From an uncultured Paraprevotella sp. (GTDB taxonomy: Bacteria > Bacteroidota > Bacteroidia > Bacteroidales > Bacteroidaceae), in the NCBI GenBank assembly GCA_900546665.1, contig URDY01000035.1, positions 1-25,860 on the forward strand: a stretch of DNA of 25,860 nt, read 5' to 3'. The notes beneath the pieces are model-generated. The model had not been told where the DNA came from. It ran no database searches and saw only the letters and a program-made list of their open reading frames with translations. Of this stretch, positions 15,796 to 23,385 are shown in pieces; position 1 is the first letter of the stretch, and every line of letters begins with the position of its first letter. The translations under genes and the position numbers were made by a program.

Positions 15796-16305
15796 ATGGA
15801 AAATACTGTAAAACTTTACTCTTTGCCTTATAGCAACAGTAGAACATATTGGGCTGCTTTGGCATTTACTGCGGGAAACATACTTTTTCCTCAGCTTTTT
15901 CATTTGATTCCTCAAGGTGGAGTGATTTGGCTTCCCATATACTTTTTTACATTAATTGGAGCCTATAAATATGGATGGCGTGTGGGATTGTTGACAGCCA
16001 TTGCTTCTCCATTAATCAATTCATGGCTGTTTGGCATGCCTCCTGCAGCAGCGCTGCCGGCCATATTGCTTAAATCTTGCCTTTTGGCGGTAATGGCTGG
16101 TTGGATGGCTGGAAAGTATCAAAAAATAACTTTATGGTCACTTTTAGCAGCCGTATTGTCTTACCAGGTTTTCGGAACATTGGGAGAATGGGCAATGAAG
16201 GGCGATTTTTATTTGGCGGTTCAAGACTTCCGTTTGGGGGTTCCGGGAATGCTCTTGCAGATATTCGGAGGATACTTTTTTGTGAAATATTTAATACGTC
16301 GATAA
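15796..16305 (+). CDS. Integral membrane protein, probably ECF-transporter S-component-like (169 aa)
   Basis: There are about five to six hydrophobic helices: WAALAFTAGNILFPQLF, VIWLPIYFFTLIGAY, VGLLTAIASPLINSWLFG, LPAILLKSCLLAVMAGWMAG, SLLAAVLSYQVFGTLG and LLQIFGGYFFVKYL. Size, short loops and the small-residue-rich helix with PAAALPAILLK fit the S-component fold that binds vitamins or metals for ECF transporters. No A or T component is in the window. The gene lies 115 bases after the DUF1893 gene and only 3 bases before tatA, so it belongs to the tat transcript. The substrate is unknown. An unrelated membrane protein of similar size is possible. Confidence 0.55.
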   Translation: MENTVKLYSLPYSNSRTYWAALAFTAGNILFPQLFHLIPQGGVIWLPIYFFTLIGAYKYGWRVGLLTAIASPLINSWLFGMPPAAALPAILLKSCLLAVMAGWMAGKYQKITLWSLLAAVLSYQVFGTLGEWAMKGDFYLAVQDFRLGVPGMLLQIFGGYFFVKYLIRR

Positions 16306-16308
16306 ATT

Positions 16309-16554
16309 ATGTTTGGAATCGGAACTCAGGAACTGATATTTATTATTCTTGTTGTTTTGCTCTTTTTTGGTGGCAAAAAAATACCTGAACTTATGAAAGG
16401 ATTAGGTAAGGGAGTACGTAGTTTCAAGGAAGGGATGAATGGTATAGAAAATCCTTCTGTTTCAGACGAAAAAGCAAAAGAATCTGTTTCAAAGACAGAT
16501 GTTGTGCATAATGATGAAACAAAAGAAACATCTAAAAACGATACTTTAAAATGA
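16309..16554 (+). CDS. tatA: Twin-arginine translocase subunit TatA (81 aa)
   Basis: TatA forms the protein-conducting assembly of the Tat pathway for folded, usually cofactor-bearing proteins. The short N-terminal helix FIILVVLLFFGGKKIPELMK has the family FG hinge and is followed by the amphipathic helix GLGKGVRSFKEGM, then a polar tail rich in Lys, Glu and Asp. The length is typical of TatA. No separate TatB is visible, so this is probably a minimal TatA-TatC system. It starts 3 bases after the upstream membrane protein and overlaps tatC by 4 bases (ATGA). Confidence 0.95.
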   Translation: MFGIGTQELIFIILVVLLFFGGKKIPELMKGLGKGVRSFKEGMNGIENPSVSDEKAKESVSKTDVVHNDETKETSKNDTLK

Positions 16555-17372
16555 CAGACCGACAAAACCGTCAGGTAGAAAACATAACCGATCACACTGC
16601 GGAGATGACATTTTGGGAACATTTGGATGTCTTTCGCGGTGTGATTTTGCGAATTGCAGTTTTAATAGTCGTAAGCAGTATTCTGGCATTCTGTTTCAAG
16701 GAACAGCTTTTTGCAGTTATTCTGGCTCCAAAAGAAGATTCATTTTTTATTTATCGTTTGCTAAATCATCTGGCAATATATTGGGGAGGCCCTTCTGATG
16801 AGGGATTCACGGTTAATCTGATTAATACGGGGTTGGCCGAACAGTTTAAGATGCATATTAAAGCTTCTGTTTATGCAGGGGGGCTGATAGCTTCACCGTA
16901 TGTGATTTATTCTATATTCAGATTTGTATCTCCTGCACTTTATGAAAGTGAACGTAAGGCAACCTTAAGAGCGGTTATAGTCGGTTATGCTATGTTTATA
17001 CTAGGGGTAATTCTTTGTTATTGTTTGATATTTCCTTTGACTTTCCGTTTTTTGGGTACTTATCAGGTGAGTTCGCAAGTAGAGAATCTGATTTCTTTGC
17101 AATCTTACATGGATACGTTACTGGTGATGAGTTTCCTTATCGGTGTATTGTTTGAGCTTCCCGTGCTTTGTTGGGTCTTGGGACGTTTGGGATTTCTCTC
17201 TTCATCTTTTATGCGCCGGTATCGTAAGCATGCTATTGTAGTCATTCTGATTGTTGCAGCAGTCATTACTCCTACTTCAGATGTGTTTACTCTTTGTTTG
17301 GTCGCTTTACCGATATGTTTGCTCTATGAAGTCAGTATTTGGGTGGTAAAGGCATCAGGAAAGAATATGTGA
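16551..17372 (+). CDS. tatC: Sec-independent translocase subunit TatC (273 aa)
   Basis: TatC recognises the twin-arginine signal peptide in the inner membrane. Six membrane helices are visible, with the family blocks TFWEHLDVFRGVILRI, PYVIYSIFRFVSPALYESER (which carries the conserved Glu of the first periplasmic/cytoplasmic loop) and AVITPTSDVFTLCLVALPI near the end. In the first block the Glu that pairs with the signal peptide in E. coli (HLIELR) is replaced: here it reads HLDVFR, with an Asp one residue earlier. The gene overlaps tatA by 4 bases and closes the cluster with its two probable clients. About 276 gene-free bases follow before the next gene, and I see no strong terminator in them, only a 9-bp inverted repeat (17396-17404 and 17484-17492). 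Confidence 0.96.
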   Translation: MTDRQNRQVENITDHTAEMTFWEHLDVFRGVILRIAVLIVVSSILAFCFKEQLFAVILAPKEDSFFIYRLLNHLAIYWGGPSDEGFTVNLINTGLAEQFKMHIKASVYAGGLIASPYVIYSIFRFVSPALYESERKATLRAVIVGYAMFILGVILCYCLIFPLTFRFLGTYQVSSQVENLISLQSYMDTLLVMSFLIGVLFELPVLCWVLGRLGFLSSSFMRRYRKHAIVVILIVAAVITPTSDVFTLCLVALPICLLYEVSIWVVKASGKNM

Positions 17373-17648
17373 TTTTTTTATTTTATATGAAGGCTTGTCA
17401 GGTATTCTGATAAGTCCGTTATATGTTCGACTGTATAATTGTTTTTGTTTCAATGGTTTGGTAATAGAACTTCTTTGAGCTTTTACCTGACAGACAAAAG
17501 TATATGCCAGGATTATTCTGTCGGAAAAACAGCTGTATAAATATATGTTTCAGTTTAACAAAAATAAATATATTTCATTATGCCATTAAATGGTTGTTTC
17601 TTATCTTTAAAGACGAAATTTGTCTGATTTTTCAAAGACCTGTTGACT

Positions 17649-19337
17649 ATGAAATTAAATATGATGTTATTATACTTTTCAGTGATTATTTTTTTCATGT
17701 CTTCATGCATGAATAAAACGAAAGATGATGTGGTTTTTGACGACAAGATTGTCATATTGGAAAACCATCCTCAAATGTTGCTTTCACAGTTGGATACATG
17801 TCATATCATCCGTATTTCAAATGAGCATGATGCTACAGCTTTTTTGCTGCAGACTTTGGCGCGATCTTATACAAGGAAAGACTATCATCCCGATAAACAG
17901 AAACTGTTGGATTGTTTGTCTTTCTTTGAACGAAAAAAGAAGGTACAGCAGCAATTGGAAACACTATATCTGTTGGCAGGTATTTATGGTCAGGAACAGA
18001 ATATCAAGAAAGAAGTAGAAACAGTGGAAAAGGCCATGGCTTTAGCACGTGAGATCAATGATCAGGTATGGATGTTTCATCTTTATAGTTATCTGAGCGA
18101 AATGTATTTCAGGCAATTTGATATGTTGGAATTTATTCGTTATCAGGCTATGGCGTTACAAAGTCTTAAGGATGAAAAAATTGATGAACTTGATGCCAAT
18201 ACCTTACTTTTGCTAAGCAAGAGTTATCTTTATACCGGTCAGGAAGAAAAGGCTGATCATTTGTTGTCTGAGCTTTCAATGAGTGTCAGTCCTCATCATA
18301 TTAGTTATTCGGATGTACACCGTATATGGGGATTGGTGCTTTTTCGTCAAGGCAAATATGAAAAGTCAATAGATGAATTAAAGAAAGCATTACCTCAGGA
18401 GAAAGATTCATGCGGGCTTTTTTCATGTTATTCAATTTTATCATTGTGCTATTATCATATTGATAATCATATTCAGGCAGATAAATATAAAAAGGAAGCA
18501 GAAAGATATGTGACGGGAAAGAATGATTGTTATGGTGAAATAGAATTTTATAAAGCTTGTGCCGAATTTGCAATCCGTTCGGGTGACAGTAAAGAAGAAA
18601 ACAGGTGCATGCAGCATATTATTTCCAGATATGACCAGATGTTCACAAAGTTGAATGGTAATGTTCTCGATGAAGCTATTCGGAAATACATGCAGTTTCA
18701 GGAACGCCAGGAACACGACAGACAGATACGTATTTATCAATATGTATTGTTGGTGATATTATTATGTCTGGTTGTTTTTATTTTATTTTCACAGTACAGA
18801 AAGAAAAAACAGTTTTATCAATTACTGACTCTTCAGCGTAGAATAGAAACCTTGGAGCAACTCGAAAAAATGCAGGATGAGACCCGTCAGTTTATTTTGC
18901 GTGATTTGGAGATTGCTAAAAAGATTGCCATGCTTAAATATACGCGCAAAGAGAAAAGTGAACGGCTGCTTCACGAACTGGACAATCTTAATATTATTGA
19001 AGGTAATAAGTTGATAGCGACCCGTTGGGATGATTTTTATCATGATATAGATATCACGTTCGATGGTTTTCATAATAAACTTGTTCATGAATATCCGGAT
19101 CTGAATGAAAAGGAGGTTCAGTTGTGTTGTCTGATGATGGCTGGTTTCCGTACGGAAGAGATTGCGGCAGTATGGATGCAGAGTGTGTTTACCGTGCATA
19201 AATGCAAGACAAATGTCAGAAAGAAAATCAATACTTCCGAGGGAGGTGATATTATTGTCTTCTTAAAAAAGAAATTTTACGGACAGACTCAAACTGACGT
19301 TTCCCTCTCCATATCCGTCAATAAGAGCCAGCCGTAA
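17649..19337 (+). CDS. TPR lipoprotein with transmembrane segment and LuxR-type HTH (562 aa)
   Basis: This is a probable membrane-bound regulator. The N-terminus is a signal with lipobox FFMSSC (C20). Residues about 50-340 are tandem helices of TPR type (for example AMALAREINDQVWMFHLYSY, then KSYLYTGQEEKADHLL, then GLVLFRQGKYEKSIDELKKA). A membrane helix at about 364-384 (YVLLVILLCLVVFILFSQY) is followed by a coiled coil (about 390-460) and a C-terminal LuxR-type HTH (LNEKEVQLCCLMMAGFRTEE, then IAAVWMQSVFTVHKCKTNVR). TPRs would face the periplasm and the HTH the cytoplasm. Similar TPR-HTH proteins are common in Bacteroides, often with unknown targets. I chose the ATG at 17649 rather than a TTG at 17643. 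The upstream TATCTTTA near 17609 is a weak -7 candidate. Confidence 0.8.
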   Translation: MKLNMMLLYFSVIIFFMSSCMNKTKDDVVFDDKIVILENHPQMLLSQLDTCHIIRISNEHDATAFLLQTLARSYTRKDYHPDKQKLLDCLSFFERKKKVQQQLETLYLLAGIYGQEQNIKKEVETVEKAMALAREINDQVWMFHLYSYLSEMYFRQFDMLEFIRYQAMALQSLKDEKIDELDANTLLLLSKSYLYTGQEEKADHLLSELSMSVSPHHISYSDVHRIWGLVLFRQGKYEKSIDELKKALPQEKDSCGLFSCYSILSLCYYHIDNHIQADKYKKEAERYVTGKNDCYGEIEFYKACAEFAIRSGDSKEENRCMQHIISRYDQMFTKLNGNVLDEAIRKYMQFQERQEHDRQIRIYQYVLLVILLCLVVFILFSQYRKKKQFYQLLTLQRRIETLEQLEKMQDETRQFILRDLEIAKKIAMLKYTRKEKSERLLHELDNLNIIEGNKLIATRWDDFYHDIDITFDGFHNKLVHEYPDLNEKEVQLCCLMMAGFRTEEIAAVWMQSVFTVHKCKTNVRKKINTSEGGDIIVFLKKKFYGQTQTDVSLSISVNKSQP

Positions 19338-19352
19338 AATTTCAGGTTTTAC
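19334..19352. terminator. Weak hairpin between convergent genes
   Basis: GTAAAA (19334-19339) and TTTTAC (19347-19352) pair across a 7-base loop and are followed by TGTTTTTAAAG. The stem is AT-rich and includes the stop codon, so terminator function is tentative. Confidence 0.3.
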
Positions 19353-19377
19353 TGTTTTTAAAGTCAGATGTATTTGT

Positions 19378-19977
19378 TTAATAAATACGTTTGTAACAGT
19401 AATATAGATAGTTAAGGTCTTGCGACTGCATGTCAGTATGGTACATGTGGCAATGTACTCGTACTTTAAGCTCTTCTGGTGTAATTTGAGTCAGGGTGAT
19501 TTCATTACATCCTGAGAGAAAAATACTGGTGTAATTACGATTGTCAAAATGTATAGTTTCACTAGAAAGACGGCTTCCTGCATACCTTATGTTTATGGTT
19601 TGAGGAAAATAGGATAGTCTGGAAGAACCGAAACTTTTTTCATTCATGTAAAAATCAGGGTATGGAAACTGAAGATTAACCACAAACTGTTTATATGATG
19701 ATTGTTTGCCATTTTTTGCAGTAGTGATATTAGCATAGTGATTGGGTTCATAATATCCGGGGAGACCTTTCATTTCATTCTCCAGAAGATCATTATAAGA
19801 AATACCGTCACCGTTAAGGTCTGTAGGGAAACCGGACCAGAATACCTTTGTTAAAACATAGGTTCCGCAGATTTGTTTGGCATAATGCTCGTAAGAACCT
19901 TCCGGCCAGTTTTCTTCCTCATGATTGCATCCGCAAAAGAGTAAGGTAGCTAATAAAATGAATGATAATTTTCTCAT
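19378..19977 (-). CDS. Small lipoprotein with EF-hand/dockerin-like loop (199 aa)
   Basis: A lipoprotein signal, LLFCGC with C18, predicts export and lipid anchoring, probably to the outer membrane. The mature region contains GTYVLTKVFWSGFPTDLNG followed by DGISYNDLLENE. The D-x-N-x-D-G spacing resembles a calcium loop but the last acidic position is shifted. The rest looks beta-rich. Bacteroidetes have many small lipoproteins with a similar GTY...W...D-NGDG pattern, and I recall no function for them. The ATG at 19977 gives a normal signal peptide. On the minus strand a -7 box TAATTTTG lies at 20061-20054. It is convergent with the TPR-HTH gene. Confidence 0.7.
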   Translation of the reverse strand: MRKLSFILLATLLFCGCNHEEENWPEGSYEHYAKQICGTYVLTKVFWSGFPTDLNGDGISYNDLLENEMKGLPGYYEPNHYANITTAKNGKQSSYKQFVVNLQFPYPDFYMNEKSFGSSRLSYFPQTINIRYAGSRLSSETIHFDNRNYTSIFLSGCNEITLTQITPEELKVRVHCHMYHTDMQSQDLNYLYYCYKRIY

Positions 19978-20471
19978 GGCTTGGTCTTTTTTTAAAATAA
20001 GGTTTAGTTTTTTGTTCGTATAAAGTATTGTACTACCCGAGTGATTACATTAGCAAAATTAGGAATAATTATTTGACTTCCCATTGGTAATATTAAGTTC
20101 GTTGTTTGTATTTCTATATTCTAATTTATTGATAATCAGTATTGTTTTGCGTTCGTTATTTGTAAGATGCACTAAATGGGTTGTCAGGCAATTTTTATCG
20201 ACTATCATAGTGTACTAAATGGGAGCCACAGTGTTTTATGGCTTGATAGGAAATCTTGGAAAATAGAGAGAGAATATAATCGTGATTTCTTTACAGGAAT
20301 TTTCAGTGTAAGGGATATTGGATTTCTTCTGCATAAAAAGCCGGTTTTACCTGAATCAGATATTATTCTGTTTCATGCAAAACCGGCTTAAAAAGTTAGC
20401 TGTCAAAGGATATCATTAAATAGATATCTGGACTATGGTCTGTTTATATCCAGACTTAATGCCTGACATCA
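19978..20471. other. Gene-free region with promoter and terminator
   Basis: The minus-strand -7 box TAATTTTG (20061-20054) serves the lipoprotein. CTAAATGGG occurs twice (about 20171 and 20216), each preceded by G-[CT]-A or similar, 45 bases apart. The TlpA terminator is at 20338-20389. A reading frame of 71 codons at 20176-20391 runs through the terminator and is not credible. A weak 6-bp hairpin TCTGGA/TCCAGA is at 20427-20454. Confidence 0.45.
20338..20389 (-). terminator. Terminator downstream of the TlpA-like gene
   Basis: AAGCCGGTTTT (20338-20348) and AAAACCGGCTT (20379-20389) pair perfectly. Inside, GAA-CAGA pairs with TCTG-TTC, giving an extended interrupted stem. On the minus strand the stem is followed by TTTTTATG. 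It is 82 bases past the stop of the TlpA-like gene. Confidence 0.75.
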
Positions 20472-21023
20472 TTATTTTTTCATTAACTCATCTATTTTTT
20501 TTACCAGCTGAGAAAATTCAGTTTCATTATAAAGGCGGGTAAGCATAACGATTTGTCCGTTTCTGTCGATCAGTACATTGCGGGTTACTCCTGCGTCAGG
20601 ACGGGCGTACTTTTGAAAAATTCCGGCTTTGTTGTCTAATCCGAGCGGATAGCTTACTCCTGTTGTTTCAGCAAAACGTAGTACTTTGTCTTTCGGCTCA
20701 TCGTAATCCAATCCAATAAGGAAGAAGTCTTCCCTGTTCTTGTATCTTTGCCAGATTTCACTTTCGATATGTGGCATTTCCTTACGACACACTCCACACC
20801 AACTGGCTGTAAATTGTAGCATGACGACTTTACCTTTAAGATCGGATAATTTTACGGTACTTCCGTCGGTTAATTCCACTTCAAAGTCCGGTGCCATGTC
20901 ACCGACTTTTACAATATATCCCCGGTCTTCGGGTTCAGAGGCTTTGCAGGTAGAATAAGTATAGGTTGCAAATACCAGAAAAAACACTAATCCTAATGTT
21001 CTCAGAATGTTTTTTGATTTCAT
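20472..21023 (-). CDS. TlpA/ResA-like exported thioredoxin-fold protein (183 aa)
   Basis: This is a thiol-disulfide oxidoreductase acting outside the cytoplasm. The N-terminus is a signal/anchor (LGLVFFLVFATYTYSTCKAS); the YSTC segment could be a weak lipobox. The redoxin domain (about 40-183) begins VGDMAPDFEVELTDGSTVKL and has the active site WCGVC with C76 and C79. It then has the family extension HIESEIWQRYKNREDFFLIG and the loop before the cis-Pro region (TRNVLIDRNGQIV). Such proteins reduce cytochrome c apoproteins or other envelope cysteines. The target here is not shown by the neighbours. A near -7 box (TTATTTTG on the minus strand at 21058-21051) lies about 28 bases before the ATG. 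Confidence 0.87.
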   Translation of the reverse strand: MKSKNILRTLGLVFFLVFATYTYSTCKASEPEDRGYIVKVGDMAPDFEVELTDGSTVKLSDLKGKVVMLQFTASWCGVCRKEMPHIESEIWQRYKNREDFFLIGLDYDEPKDKVLRFAETTGVSYPLGLDNKAGIFQKYARPDAGVTRNVLIDRNGQIVMLTRLYNETEFSQLVKKIDELMKK

Positions 21024-21151
21024 TTTCGCATCTTATTTTAGTTGTCGTTGCAAAATAAAGAGATAAAAAATGATTCTGCAAGGATTTTACATTATATAAC
21101 CAAAATCAGAATATATGAAAAAATGTGTATCATGAGATAGGGAAAACAGGT

Positions 21152-21204
21152 CACAGCCTGATATATATATGTAATGATTCAGATGATATATATATCAGGC
21201 TGTG
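21152..21204 (-). terminator. Long perfect hairpin after the 723-residue gene, probable terminator
   Basis: CACAGCCTGATATATATAT (21152-21170) and its exact complement (21186-21204) form a 19-bp stem with a 15-base loop, ten bases past the stop of the upstream minus-strand gene. The minus side has only TTTT some bases further on; the plus side has TTTTT directly after. Confidence 0.6.
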
Positions 21205-21213
21205 TTTTTCTGT

Positions 21214-23385
21214 TTATGGTTGTCCGGTCAGCTTCGCAAAAGTTTTTAAAACGTCACAACGTGTGGTGTATTTATCTACATATTCCGGATTTTTAATGGC
21301 AAAATCGTAGAGATTGCTCATAGCTTTATACTGTCCGGATGCAGGACGAGGTATGATGATGGGATTATAGTTATTGTCATATCTCATGTCATACCAGGAA
21401 TCTTTGTCCACAAAAGCTGAAGCATACAACGATTTGTAGCGCATGTGCGGATCGTATGATCGGGTGCATTCATAGAGGTATTCTGTAGCTTTTCTGGCAA
21501 AGTCAAATTCTCCTGTACGTACACTGTCGTAAATACTGTGACCATAATGGGTCAAGAACCAACAGTCGCCGTAACATGATGCCTGATCATACATGACGGC
21601 AAGCTCGTATGCGTATTTTTCTTTTTCTATTCCTTCCCGTGTGAGATTATAATAGCTTTGCAGACGTAATATGTCTTTGCAGTATTGGGTTTTCAGATTA
21701 TTCTTTGTCTGACCTTTGTCTGGACCGTCCGTATCTGGCAGATTGGGATACTGGCGAGTGAACCAGCGCGGTATGGAATAGTTACGGTTGGTCATGTACC
21801 AGCTGATGTTTTGTGTGGACAAATAGTCGGAAGACACCTGTTCGAGATAGGGCAGAGCTTCTTCAAACCGGCCTTCAGCCATATATCGGGTACCAATCAG
21901 ATCATTGTAATAGTTCTTGTTGGCGTACACTTGGGAAATCACATATTGTTCAAATGGGTCGCTTGGTCTGATGCAGATGTATTGGAGATAGCTGGCCAAA
22001 GTATCTGCCTGTAGTGTATCAAGGGTCGAAAAATATTCGTTCCATGAAGCATAATCTGTATTCCATGCGTAGTCTCCGTCCCATTTATAGTCTGGTTGTG
22101 AATGACGTCCTTTTGTTGTGAATGACTGTTCGTTTTCTTCCATCATACCAAGTAATGCAAGGGCGACAGACGTTTGTCCGGCTGATTTGTATTTGGGAAC
22201 AAGGGCTTTATAGACTACGCGCTCTTTGACATCTGTATAATGGTTTCCGTAATCTTCTGATGAGCCACGTTCGCTTTTGATAAGCGAATCAAGCCATTTG
22301 AATTCTTTTACCAGATAGGCTGAATATTCTGCATTGAGGGTATGTGTTCCGGTTGAGGCTAGCAGGCGTATGCAGCGTGCATTGTCTTTCATGCGTGGAG
22401 TTCCCTCCATCTTCATGGCTTCATCAAGTTCTTTTACGGCTTTTTCCGGCATATCCAAAAGATAGTCAATCATTCCGGCTGCTGTTTTCCATAAGCAGGG
22501 ATATTTTGTTTTCCCTTCTTTTACTACGGCATTTGCAAAAGTGACAAAACGCAAGGCTTCGTCTTTATAAACGGCGTTCGCATCAATAAATTTAAACCAC
22601 TCTTCATCTGTTTCGTTGGCATTGGTCTGGTCAATGGTTTCCTGTACGTTGTTTACAAAATCCTGAACCAGGTAAACGAGAGTGTACGAGTTGGGATCCT
22701 TTGCGTATATGTTCTGTATGCCGGCCAGATTTCTAAAGTGGCGCATACACCATTTTATACTTAACATGTCACCTTGTTCTGCATAAATGTTACATGCTTC
22801 GAGACGCGCTCCCGTACGAAGCAGTGCACGTGCATAAATGTTGCGTGCCATATCCCGCCAAACACCCTGTGGGAGGGTAGAGGCTGTTGATTTCCAAAAT
22901 GCTATGTTGTCTTTATCATTACCCAGTAGCATATTGGCTCTCATGATCAGCAGAGCGTTTTGTTCTTTCATACCTGTGGCCATATCGGCAGTTGCCTTTT
23001 TCAGTATGTTGAGTAAGGTGGCTTGGCGTATGGCTAGATCATTTTTCGTCGGGTAATTCCATGAGTCGAGTGATATCTGGCTGCTTACTTCCAGATAACT
23101 GTCCAGTAGTTTCATATAACGACTCATTTTGAGATCGCCCCGGCTACGTGCGATAGAATCTATTCTGTCATGATTCCAAGTATAATATTCTTCATCTGTG
23201 CTTAGTTCGTCAGCAGCATAATTTTTCCAATACGCATTCATTTCACGACTGAATGGCGATTTCATGTTTTCACGTCTGAATACGCTGAACATATAACTGT
23301 TATGCGTGGGAGCTTCGCTGACACATGTCCATGCATCGTTACATAATGACAGGGCAATAAAGCTAACGTAAATAAATTTTTTCAT
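21214..23385 (-). CDS. Large exported alpha-helical protein of unknown function (723 aa)
   Basis: I do not recognise the family with certainty. The protein has a Sec-like signal (MKKFIYVSFIALSLCNDAWT) and then about 700 residues rich in helices and aromatic residues. Repeat-like units resemble TPR or solenoid helices (for example ARALLRTGARLEACNIYAEQ, then AVKELDEAMKMEG and MAEGRFEEALPYLEQVSSD). A conserved-looking segment, NISWYMTNRNYSIPRWFTRQ, lies near residue 530. No enzyme motif is seen. The start at 23385 lies inside the 3' end of the preceding gene (23-base overlap), so translation is probably coupled to that DUF3142-like lipoprotein. The pair may form a complex at the cell envelope; that is inference. 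The stop is followed by a long hairpin. Confidence 0.75.
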   Translation of the reverse strand: MKKFIYVSFIALSLCNDAWTCVSEAPTHNSYMFSVFRRENMKSPFSREMNAYWKNYAADELSTDEEYYTWNHDRIDSIARSRGDLKMSRYMKLLDSYLEVSSQISLDSWNYPTKNDLAIRQATLLNILKKATADMATGMKEQNALLIMRANMLLGNDKDNIAFWKSTASTLPQGVWRDMARNIYARALLRTGARLEACNIYAEQGDMLSIKWCMRHFRNLAGIQNIYAKDPNSYTLVYLVQDFVNNVQETIDQTNANETDEEWFKFIDANAVYKDEALRFVTFANAVVKEGKTKYPCLWKTAAGMIDYLLDMPEKAVKELDEAMKMEGTPRMKDNARCIRLLASTGTHTLNAEYSAYLVKEFKWLDSLIKSERGSSEDYGNHYTDVKERVVYKALVPKYKSAGQTSVALALLGMMEENEQSFTTKGRHSQPDYKWDGDYAWNTDYASWNEYFSTLDTLQADTLASYLQYICIRPSDPFEQYVISQVYANKNYYNDLIGTRYMAEGRFEEALPYLEQVSSDYLSTQNISWYMTNRNYSIPRWFTRQYPNLPDTDGPDKGQTKNNLKTQYCKDILRLQSYYNLTREGIEKEKYAYELAVMYDQASCYGDCWFLTHYGHSIYDSVRTGEFDFARKATEYLYECTRSYDPHMRYKSLYASAFVDKDSWYDMRYDNNYNPIIIPRPASGQYKAMSNLYDFAIKNPEYVDKYTTRCDVLKTFAKLTGQP

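Noticed and set aside
20176..20391. Plus-strand frame of 71 codons
   Set aside because: It runs through both arms of the terminator hairpin and a direct repeat, with no promoter.
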